Source: Xylanimonas cellulosilytica DSM 15894 | GTDB taxonomy: Bacteria > Actinomycetota > Actinomycetes > Actinomycetales > Cellulomonadaceae | Length of the DNA stretch: 64,000 nt | Assembly (NCBI RefSeq): GCF_000024965.1 | Contig: NC_013530.1 | Coordinates: 1,178,001 to 1,242,000 of the forward strand | Reading direction: 5' to 3' | In this document: in pieces, positions 52,346-62,451 of the stretch | Numbering within the stretch: the stretch's first letter is position 1 | Layout: the number at the start of each line of letters is the position of its first letter | Made by a program: the position numbers and the translations under genes | Notes under the pieces: generated by a model | Told to the model about the DNA's origin: nothing | What the model saw: the letters and a program-made list of their open reading frames with translations, nothing else | Databases searched by the model: none

Positions 52346-52819
52346 GTGAGTGCCGAGCAGCCCGATGTCATCGCCGGAGACCGGTTCGCCGCCGCGTTCA
52401 ACCGGGCCGCCGCGTGGCTCACCCGCCGCGGGGTGAGCCTGCTGGGTTCCCGGCTGCTGGAGGTGCGCGGCCGCAGCTCCGGCGAGCCGAGGCAGACGGT
52501 CGTCAACCTCCTGCGGCTCGACGACGGGTCCACGTTCCTCGTCGCCCCGCGGGGCATCACCCAGTGGGTCAAGAACGTCCGGGCGCTGCCGGACGGGCAG
52601 GTCGTGACGGTCCTGGGCCGCCACCGCGAGGAGTGGGTCGCCACGGAGGTGACCAGCCCCGAGGCGGCGCTGCCCGTGCTGCGGCACTATCTACGCCGGT
52701 GGGCGTGGGAGGTGGGGGCGTTCTTCCCGCCGGGGATCTCGGCGAAGTCCCCGGACGAGGACATTGTGCCGCTGGTGGGTCGTAAGCCGGTGTTCCGGCT
52801 GACGCCCCGCTCCGGCTGA
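52346..52819 (+). CDS. deazaflavin (F420)-dependent nitroreductase family protein
   Basis: A 157-residue protein of the Ddn/DUF385 family. SLLGSRLLEVRGRSSGEPRQTVVNLLRLDDGSTFLVAPRGITQWVKNVRALPDGQVV is the characteristic split-barrel sequence with the F420-phosphate-binding G.RSG/RGITQWVKN elements. Mycobacterial Ddn reduces quinones and activates nitroimidazole drugs; the natural substrate here is unknown. It is the fourth F420-type gene in the window. GTG at 52346. Converges with the HhH-GPD glycosylase gene, 4 bp apart. Confidence 0.9.
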   Translation: MSAEQPDVIAGDRFAAAFNRAAAWLTRRGVSLLGSRLLEVRGRSSGEPRQTVVNLLRLDDGSTFLVAPRGITQWVKNVRALPDGQVVTVLGRHREEWVATEVTSPEAALPVLRHYLRRWAWEVGAFFPPGISAKSPDEDIVPLVGRKPVFRLTPRSG

Positions 52820-52823
52820 GGGC

Positions 52824-53414
52824 TCAGCCCTTCGCGCGGGCCGCGGCCTTGGCGGCCTTCTTGAACTCGCGCACCCGGCCGAGCGCCTCGGCGCTGGTGA
52901 CGTCCGCGATCGACCGGAACGACCCCTCGTCCCCGTAGTGCCCGGCGGCCTCGCGCCACCCCTCGGGCCGCACGCCGCGCTGCTTGCCCAGCAGGGCCAG
53001 GAAGATGCACGCCTTCTGCTCCCCGAACCCGGGCAGGGCGTGCAGCCGCGCGACCACCTCGGCGCCGGTGGGCGCTCCGCCGCCCGCGCCGGGGTCGGTC
53101 CAGATCCGGGTGACGTCACCGTCGTAGTCCTCGACGACGGCGCGGGCCACCGCCTGGACGCGCCCCGCCATGGAGCGCCCGTACCGGTGGATCGCGGGTG
53201 GCGTCGTCGCGAGCGTGACGAACTCGTCCGGGTCGGCGTCGGCGATCGCGTGCGGGTCGAGCGTGCCGAGGCGGTCACGGATCTTCCGCGGCCCCGCGAA
53301 CGCGTGCTCCATCGGGTACTGCTGATCGAGCAGCATCCCGATCAGCAGGGCGAACGGGTCCTCGTCGAGGAGCTGGTCGGTCTCGGCGTCACCGGTGAGC
53401 CACAGCGCGGTCAT
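52824..53414 (-). CDS. HhH-GPD base-excision DNA repair protein
   Basis: A 196-residue helix-hairpin-helix glycosylase-like protein of the actinobacterial TIGR03252 type. LLIGMLLDQQYPMEHAFAGPRKIRDRLG is the family opening. The hairpin is ARLHALPGFGEQKACIFLALLG, equivalent to LPGVG..TA in the superfamily; the downstream catalytic Asp is less obvious (VRPEGWREAAG). It is presumed to remove a damaged base, substrate unknown. I chose ATG at 53414 (MTALWLTGD) since the upstream extension is Arg-rich and not family-like. Confidence 0.88.
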   Translation of the reverse strand: MTALWLTGDAETDQLLDEDPFALLIGMLLDQQYPMEHAFAGPRKIRDRLGTLDPHAIADADPDEFVTLATTPPAIHRYGRSMAGRVQAVARAVVEDYDGDVTRIWTDPGAGGGAPTGAEVVARLHALPGFGEQKACIFLALLGKQRGVRPEGWREAAGHYGDEGSFRSIADVTSAEALGRVREFKKAAKAAARAKG

Positions 53415-53587
53415 AGGGCCCATTGTGCGCTGCACCGTCGGGGCGGTGCGCCTCGCGCCGCGGAGGCGTGCCTGAGCGGTCAGACCGCGGCGGAGCACCG
53501 CCGCGTCCGGGACCGTAGAGGTTCGACCCCTGTCGGCGCTGTGCCGTCCGGGGTCGCCCGGCCCGCAAGGACCCTGGAGGAGACACC

Positions 53588-54253
53588 GTGCGTACCACCG
53601 TCAAGAAGCTCGCCGCCGTCGTCGGCCTGACCGCGATGCTGGCGCTGTCCGGCTGCGCGAGCGCTGATGAGGCGAGCTCGGCCCATCCGGTGACCGACCC
53701 GGCCGTCGGCATCGCCATCGACGGCACCGGCAAGGCCGTGGCGCCGACCGAGGACGCCGTCGTGGTCGAGGTGTTCTCCGACTTCCTGTGCCCCTGGTGC
53801 GAGCGGTTCGAGCTGGAGCACGGCGGCGACCTGCTCGCCCTCGCCGACGACGACCGCTTCGACGTGCGCTGGCGCCCGGTCGCGTGGCTCGACCGCAACG
53901 CGGGTGGGACCGAGTACTCGACCCGCACCGCGATGCTGCTCGTGCACGTGGCCCAGGAGAGCCCTGAGCACTTCTGGGACACCGTCGCCGCGATCATGAG
54001 CGTGCGCGAGAGCGGCCCGACGCTGACCCATGCGGAGCTCGCCGACGTGGTGGCCGCCGTCGGCGTCGAGGGCGACCTGGTCGCCGTCCAGTCGGACGAC
54101 GACCTGCGCGACACGGTGCTCGCCTTCTCCAACGAGGCGTCGTCGCTGGAGGTGCGCCACGTCCCGTGGGCGAACATCGACGGTGAGCAGTGGGACTGGT
54201 CCGCCGAGGACGCCGGCTCCCTGCTGGACGCCGCTCACGCCACGCTGGGCTGA
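53588..54253 (+). CDS. DsbA-like thioredoxin-fold lipoprotein
   Basis: A 221-residue exported thiol-disulphide oxidoreductase. The signal peptide ends in lipobox LALSGCAS (Cys23). After a linker the thioredoxin fold begins with VVVEVFSDFLCPWCERFE, giving a CPWC active site at about 68-71. EYSTRTAMLLVHVAQESPEHFWDTVAAIM is the helical insertion of the DsbA group. Such lipoproteins (DsbG/Com1-like) make or isomerise disulphides outside the membrane, and the Cys-rich membrane protein at 10506-11744 is an example of a possible client. Start GTG at 53588 with a GGAGGAG ribosome site. Its 3' end overlaps the convergent XRE gene by 19 bp. Confidence 0.9.
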   Translation: MRTTVKKLAAVVGLTAMLALSGCASADEASSAHPVTDPAVGIAIDGTGKAVAPTEDAVVVEVFSDFLCPWCERFELEHGGDLLALADDDRFDVRWRPVAWLDRNAGGTEYSTRTAMLLVHVAQESPEHFWDTVAAIMSVRESGPTLTHAELADVVAAVGVEGDLVAVQSDDDLRDTVLAFSNEASSLEVRHVPWANIDGEQWDWSAEDAGSLLDAAHATLG

Positions 54254-55035
54254 CTGCCGGAGCGCAGCACCCGCAGGTAGCGCTCCATCGTGGCGTCGTC
54301 GCCGACCAGCGACTCCAGCGGGGCGACGGGGAACGTTCCCGCAGCCGTCTCGACCATGACCGCCCGGGCCACCTCCTCCGCGGCCGCGAGTCGCACCCGC
54401 GCCCGGCCGAGCGTGGTCTCGACCCAGAACGGACGTCCGCGTGTCGCCTCGACGAGCCAGTCCCGGGTCTCCTCGTAGGCCTCGTCACCGTGCTCCTGCG
54501 ACATCGACCTCGAGTACGGCGGGATGGAGAGCGGGGTCTGCCACGGGTCGACGGCCGGATCGTCCCGGTAGACCCTGACCGTGGCCCGGATGTTGCGCCG
54601 CTGGGTCAGCCACTCGACGGAGTGCGTCGTGTCGGCGAGGGCGATGTGCAGAGGCGGCTTCGCCATGGGCGCCCCCAGCAAGGCGACCGCAGCCGGACCC
54701 TCCACGCGGTACGGCGGGGGATCGAACTCGGGGCCCGTCTCGAAGACGTAGGCGAGAGCCGCGCCGACGGCGTCGCGCACCTGGGCGACCTGGTCCACGT
54801 CCCCGACCAGCTCCGCCACGTCCGCGTCGAGCGGCTCGATCTCCACCCTGAGCTGCCGGCCTGCGGCCTCGGCGAGGCGGACGAGCGTCGGGAGCGACGG
54901 CATGCGTCGCCCGGTCTCGATCCCGGCGATCGTCGCCTGGTCCACTCCGGCGCGCTGCGCGAGCTCGCGCTGCGTCATCGCGGCACCTTCGCGCACCCTG
55001 CGCAGGAGCCCAGCCGTGTCCGTCCCGAGGATCAT
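54235..55035 (-). CDS. XRE-family regulator with uncharacterised C-terminal domain
   Basis: A 266-residue protein. The N-terminal HTH (about 7-58) reads LLRRVREGAAMTQRELAQRAGVDQATIAGIETGRRMPSLPTLVRLAEAAG, a standard Cro/CI-type domain. A short linker leads to a ~180-residue C-terminal domain that I do not recognise (PLHIALADTTHSVEWLTQRRNIRATVRVYRDD; LVEATRGRPFWVETTLGRARVRLAAAEEVARAVMVETAAGTFPVAPLESLVGDDATMERYLRVL). The C-terminal strand and helix pattern suggests an effector-binding or nucleotidyltransferase-like fold, but no catalytic motif is clear. The stop overlaps the DsbA-like gene by 19 bp on the opposite strand. The target is unknown. Confidence 0.82.
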   Translation of the reverse strand: MILGTDTAGLLRRVREGAAMTQRELAQRAGVDQATIAGIETGRRMPSLPTLVRLAEAAGRQLRVEIEPLDADVAELVGDVDQVAQVRDAVGAALAYVFETGPEFDPPPYRVEGPAAVALLGAPMAKPPLHIALADTTHSVEWLTQRRNIRATVRVYRDDPAVDPWQTPLSIPPYSRSMSQEHGDEAYEETRDWLVEATRGRPFWVETTLGRARVRLAAAEEVARAVMVETAAGTFPVAPLESLVGDDATMERYLRVLRSGSQPSVA

Positions 55036-55180
55036 GCCGAACCGCCCATCACACGCACCAGGCCAGTCTTGCGGACGCCGAGCACGCAGTGGCCGACGAC
55101 GGCGGCACCTGTGGATAACCGGGCCGGCTCGTCACCCGGCGGGGCACCCGGCCTCTGTCCCCCCGATGTTGTGGTGGGCC

Positions 55181-55221
55181 GTGATGGCTGGGAGCACTCA
55201 TGAGTGCATCTGCGCCATCAC
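55181..55221. repeat. family B palindrome, copy 2
   Basis: GTGATGG...AGCACTCATGAGTGC...CCATCAC. The core is intact; the left arm differs from copy 1 (CTGGG instead of CGCAG), so the outer stem shortens to 7-8 bp. The flank after it is shared with copy 3. Confidence 0.88.
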
Positions 55222-55309
55222 GCCCCACAGACCCTCCAGGGGGACACCCGCCGGTCGCCGGTGGCCGGAAGGCGGGCGGAGCCGGGTGGAGCGAGGGTAG
55301 GTGTGGACC

Positions 55310-55350
55310 GTGATGGCAGTGAGCACTCATGAGTGCATCTGCGCCATCAC
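55310..55350. repeat. family B palindrome, copy 3
   Basis: Same core and right arm as the other copies; the left arm reads GTGATGGCAGTG. It lies 129 bp after copy 2 in direct orientation, with a shared downstream flank of about 33 bp, consistent with local duplication of a larger segment. Confidence 0.88.
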
Positions 55351-55471
55351 GCCCCACAGACCCTCCGAGGGGGGAGACCCGCCGGCCCCATTCCTGGGGC
55401 ACCCGCCGGTCCTGCGGTGCCGCGGCCGTGGCGGCCGGGTGACAGCGTGGCGGCGTCGTTAGGCTGCCGGG

Positions 55472-56266
55472 ATGAGCAGCAGCGAGCCTGAGGCAACCGT
55501 CCGTGCGTCCCGTCGCGTCCTGGTGACCGGCGCGTCCTCCGGGATCGGGGCCGCCACCGCGGCACGGCTCGCGGCGGACGGCTGGTCCGTCGTCGCCGCG
55601 GCACGCCGCGCCGAGCGCCTGGAGGCGCTCGCGGCCGGCAGCGAGCGGATCGAGGCGTACCCGCTCGACGTGACCTCCGACGACGACGTCGCCGCGCTCG
55701 TCGCGCACCTAGCGGCCACGGGCGGGCTCGACGCAGTCGTCAACAACGCGGGTGGGGCGCTCGGCCTCGACCGGGTCGAGGACGCGGACCTCGCGCAGTG
55801 GCAGCGCATGTACGACGTCAACGTGCTCGGGGCGCTGCGGGTCACCCAGGCGGTGCTGCCGCTCCTGCGGGCGTCGGCGGCGGTGACCGGGGGATCCGAC
55901 GTCGTCGTCGTCACGTCGACCGCGGCGTACGCGACCTACGAGGGCGGCGCGGGCTACACCGCCGCGAAGCACGCCGAGCGGATGCTGGCCACGACCCTGC
56001 GCTGGGAGCTCGCGGGGGAGCCGCTGCGCGTGGTGCAGATCGCCCCGGGCGCCGTCGCCACGGAGGAGTTCTCGCTGGTGCGGTTCGACGGCGACGCCGA
56101 GCGCGCCGCGAAGGTCTACGAGGGCTACCAGCCGCTCGTCGCCGCCGACGTCGCCGACGCGATCTCCTGGACGCTGAGCCGCCCCGCATACGTGAGCATC
56201 GACGAGCTCGTCATCCGCCCGCGCGCCCAGGCCAACAACTGGAAGACGGCCAAGACCGGCGTCTGA
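55472..56266 (+). CDS. short-chain dehydrogenase/reductase
   Basis: A 264-residue classical SDR. The cofactor loop is RVLVTGASSGIGAATAARL (TGxxxGxG, about 19-27), the NNAG motif reads VVNNAGG, and the catalytic YxxxK is GYTAAKHA (about 161-165) preceded by VVVTSTAAYATYEGG with the Ser. It resembles YdfG-like NADP-dependent hydroxy-acid dehydrogenases; LDVTSDDDVAALV and PGAVATEEFSLVRF fit that group. Start ATG at 55472. Followed by family A repeats. Confidence 0.92.
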   Translation: MSSSEPEATVRASRRVLVTGASSGIGAATAARLAADGWSVVAAARRAERLEALAAGSERIEAYPLDVTSDDDVAALVAHLAATGGLDAVVNNAGGALGLDRVEDADLAQWQRMYDVNVLGALRVTQAVLPLLRASAAVTGGSDVVVVTSTAAYATYEGGAGYTAAKHAERMLATTLRWELAGEPLRVVQIAPGAVATEEFSLVRFDGDAERAAKVYEGYQPLVAADVADAISWTLSRPAYVSIDELVIRPRAQANNWKTAKTGV

Positions 56267-56274
56267 CCCCCCGC

Positions 56275-56343
56275 GGTGGTTGAGCCTGTCGAAACCACCC
56301 GACCACCCCACCCGCCCCCGGTGGTTGAGCCTGTCGAAACCCT
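56275..56343 (+). repeat. two family A repeat units after the SDR gene
   Basis: Two forward units (56275-56299 and about 56320-56343, the second ending CCC instead of CACC) in tandem, between two genes on the same strand. The second ends 35 bp before the PadR start, close to its promoter. Confidence 0.88.
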
Positions 56344-56377
56344 TGCTCCATATGCCGCCGGACGATATATGTAGCCC

Positions 56378-56761
56378 ATGGGAACGCGACCGCCGTTCCG
56401 CATGACCGAGCAGGCCTACCTGGTGCTCCTCGCGCTCACGCCCGAGCCGCTGCACGGATACGCCGTCATCACCGCCGTGAAGGAGCTGTCGGCCGGCCGC
56501 ACCGTGCTCGCCGCCGCGACGCTCTACGGCAACCTGGACCGGCTGGTCGCCGCGGGAATGGTGGAAGCGGCAGGCGAGTCGGTCGTCGACGGCCGCCTGC
56601 GCCGCTACTACCGCGTCACCGACGACGGCCGCCGCGCCGCGGACGAGGAGACGGAACGCCTCGCGGCGCTCGCCGCCCGGGCGCGGGCAACGCTGGCGCG
56701 CCCGTCCGCGCGCGGCGGGCGGACCGCGATCGCGGGTGGTCTCGCGGGAGGGGTCGCATGA
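56378..56761 (+). CDS. PadR family transcriptional regulator
   Basis: A 127-residue winged-helix regulator. MTEQAYLVLLALTPEPLHGYAVITAVKEL is the PadR signature helix, ATLYGNLDRLVAAGMVE the recognition region, and VDGRLRRYYRVTDDGRRAADEE the wing and following helix. The subfamily with a short C-terminus usually controls a membrane protein encoded beside it. The 13-codon-like short leader contains CATATG...ATATATG (56349-56371), an AT-rich imperfect inverted repeat that may combine -10 element and operator. The stop overlaps the next start (ATGA). Confidence 0.9.
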   Translation: MGTRPPFRMTEQAYLVLLALTPEPLHGYAVITAVKELSAGRTVLAAATLYGNLDRLVAAGMVEAAGESVVDGRLRRYYRVTDDGRRAADEETERLAALAARARATLARPSARGGRTAIAGGLAGGVA

Positions 56762-57336
56762 GCCCTCGGTGGGCCGAGAGGGAACCCTGGGACCGGCCCT
56801 GGCGAGCGGGGCCGCGCACCCGGTTCGAAAGGTCCGCGCGGTTCTGGACGAACGCCTACCCGCTGCGGTGGCGTGAGGTGCACGGCGAGGAGCTGCTCGG
56901 CGTCCTCGAGGACGCCGCACGGCACGACGACGGCACGCTCCCGGAGCGGCTGCCGAGGGCCGAGGCGCTCGGCCTGATCCGGGCGGGGTGGAGCCTGAGG
57001 TGGCGTGAGCACCCGCCGTTCTGGCGGTGGCTCGGCTACCGGGTGCTCGACCTCCGGCTGCCGGCGCGGCACCGGGCGTGGGTCGCGGACGACATCCGTG
57101 GTCGGCTCCGTGCGCCGGCTGAGGCCCTGGGAACGGTCCTCGGTGCCGCCGTCCTTCTGGCAGCCGGAGCGTTCCTGTGGCCGGCCCTGTTCGACGGCGC
57201 ACTCACGTACCCGTTCGTCGGGCTGGTGATCGTGTGCGGCGCCGCAGGCGGGGCCTTCGCCTCGCGTGACGAGAAGCGCCGCAACGCCTGGGCCCGGCAC
57301 ATCGTCGGACGCCCGACCCGTCGGCGCCGCGGGTAG
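56758..57336 (+). CDS. membrane-associated protein paired with PadR regulator
   Basis: A 192-residue protein of unrecognised family. The N-terminal ~115 residues are charged and Trp-rich (RFERSARFWTNAYPLRWREVHGEELLGVLEDAARHDDG), with a pattern like the small helical prefix domain found before permeases controlled by PadR regulators. Two hydrophobic helices follow (about 123-145 and 148-166), then a basic C-terminus. It overlaps padR by 4 nt, so the regulator probably controls it. The 3' end lies just before the ileS T-box leader. Confidence 0.72.
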   Translation: MSPRWAEREPWDRPWRAGPRTRFERSARFWTNAYPLRWREVHGEELLGVLEDAARHDDGTLPERLPRAEALGLIRAGWSLRWREHPPFWRWLGYRVLDLRLPARHRAWVADDIRGRLRAPAEALGTVLGAAVLLAAGAFLWPALFDGALTYPFVGLVIVCGAAGGAFASRDEKRRNAWARHIVGRPTRRRRG

Positions 57337-57339
57337 GAT

Positions 57340-57577
57340 GACCCCTGGCGTCGATCCGGCTATCACCGGGGAGCTTCCGGAAGAACGGCCCCGCTCCTGA
57401 GCGGGACTCACTAGAACCGGACGGGTGGGCCCGTCACAGCCTCGAACGAGCGGTCGCTCCGGCGTCGTCGCACCCTGAGGGTGCGCCCGGCGGCGGGACG
57501 GCAAGCGGGGTGGTACCGCGGCGCAAGCCGTCCTCGCGTTGTCCTGCCGACAGACTCGTTCGAGGAGCTTTCTTCTG
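57340..57577 (+). ncRNA. ileS T-box leader, ultrashort stem I, translational type
   Basis: A T-box riboswitch that senses uncharged tRNA-Ile. The minimal stem I is CCGG-CTATCA-CCGG (57356-57369) with specifier ATC (57362-57364). The antisequestrator carries the canonical T-box GGGGTGGTACCGCGG (57507-57521), whose UGGU pairs with the tRNA ACCA end. CCTCGAACGAG (57440-57450) is an exact 11-bp complement of CTCGTTCGAGG (57555-57565), which contains the ileS ribosome site. That arrangement allows the Shine-Dalgarno to be hidden, as in actinobacterial translational T-boxes. Confidence 0.93.
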
Positions 57578-60945
<3,368 letters not shown>

Positions 60946-60949
<4 letters not shown>

Positions 60950-62352
60950 GCGCGCGGGAGAAGCCGGACGCGCGCCGCCAGGCGCGTGCCGCCGCCGAGG
61001 AGGCCGCCGCACAGGAGTCCCTGCGCGAGGTCTACCGGGAGATCATGTCGCGCGCCCCCGAGCACGACATCGACCCCACCCTCGACCGCGTGCGCCGCGT
61101 CCTGGAGCTGCTGGGCGACCCGCAGCGGACGTACCGCGTGGTGCACCTGACCGGCACCAACGGCAAGACGTCCACGGCCCGCATGGTCGAGTCGCTCGTG
61201 CGCGAGCACGGCCTGCGCACCGGACTGTTCACCTCCCCGCACCTGACCAGCGTCACCGAGCGCATCCAGGTCGACGGCGCACCCCTGAGCGCCGCCCGCT
61301 TCGTCGAGGTGTGGGAGGACGTCGCCCCGTACATCGGGGTCGCGGACCGTGAGTCGGCGGAGTCCGGTGGGCCACGCCTGTCGTTCTTCGAGGTGCTCAC
61401 CGTCATGGCGCTCGCCGCGTTCGCGGACGCCCCCGTCGACGTCGCCGTCATCGAGGTGGGCATGGGCGGCACCTGGGACTCGACCAACGTCGCGGACGGC
61501 GACGTCGCCGTCGTCACCCCCGTGGGCATGGACCACCAGCGCTGGCTCGGCGACACCCTCGAGGCGATCGCCAGCACCAAGTCCGGCATCGTCAAGGACG
61601 GCGCGACGGCGGTCATGTCGGTCCAGGAGCCCGTCGTCTCCGACGTCGTGCGGGCCCGGGCCGAGGCCGTCGGAGCGCACCTGCTGCGCGAGGGCTACGA
61701 GCTCGAGGTGGCCGGCCGGCAGGTCGCCGTCGGCGGGCAGGTGGTGGACCTGCGCACCCCCGCCGGCCTGTACACCGGCGTGCTCGTGCCGTTGCATGGC
61801 GAGCACCAGGCGCACAACGCGCTGCTGGCGCTCGCGGCGGTCGAGGCCCTGCTGTCCGGCGGCGGGGCGCTCGACGCCGGGGTGGTGGAGGCCGGGTTCG
61901 CCGGCGTCGTCGCGCCCGGGCGCGTCGAGGTGGTCCGCAGCTCGCCCACGGTGCTCGTCGACGTCGCGCACAACCCGCACGGCGCGCAGGCGCTGGTCGA
62001 CACCCTCGACGAGGTGTTCGAGTTCACGCGCCTCGTCGGCGTCGTCGGCATCATGGGGGACAAGGACGCCGAAGGGCTGCTGGCGACCCTCGAGCCCGTG
62101 CTCGCCGAGGTGGTGCTGACCCGCAACAGCAGCGACCGGTCCGCGGACCCGCTCGACCTGCGCGAGATCGCCGAGGACGTCTTCGGCGAGGACCGCGTCC
62201 ACGTCGTGGAGTCGCTGGCCGAGGCGCTGCAGGTCGCGGCCGACCTGGCCGAGCGTGACGACGCGGTGGGCGTCGGCGTGGGCACCGGCGTGCTCGTCAC
62301 CGGCAGCGTCGTCACGGTAGCGGACGCGCGCATCCTCCTAGGGCGGCCCTGA
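60946..62352 (+). CDS. folC: folylpolyglutamate synthase/dihydrofolate synthase
   Basis: A 468-residue Mur-ligase-like enzyme that adds glutamates to folates. The P-loop is [14 protein letters not shown] (GTNGKTS at 70-76), the folate-binding loop [17 protein letters not shown], and [15 protein letters not shown] is the Mg/Glu site. [10 protein letters not shown] and [13 protein letters not shown] are ATP- and glutamate-side motifs. The C-terminal domain is complete. The ATG overlaps the ileS stop by 4 nt, giving an ileS-folC operon, whereas valS-folC is the more usual pair in other bacteria. A strong terminator follows. Confidence 0.96.
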
Positions 62353-62380
62353 CCACACGGCACGGCACGGGGTCTGACCG

Positions 62381-62426
62381 CGGCACGAGGCCCGGCCGCT
62401 CGGGTGAGCGACCGGGCCTCGTGCCG
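62381..62426. terminator. bidirectional terminator between folC and cellulase gene
   Basis: A 15-bp stem (CGGCACGAGGCCCGG with its complement) continues with a second short helix (CCGCTC/GAGCGA) around a small loop, 28 bp after folC and 25 bp before the end of the convergent cellulase gene. Confidence 0.85.
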
Positions 62427-62451
62427 TGTGCGGGCTGTGCCGGGTGCAGGC

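Larger units (their letters stand above)
55036..55471. other. 436-bp intergenic region with two family B repeats
   Basis: Divergent region between the XRE gene and the SDR gene. Apart from the two family B copies and their shared flanks (GCCCCACAGACCCTCC followed by a G-run and ACCCGCCGG) I see no gene or RNA. It must contain both promoters. Confidence 0.7.
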
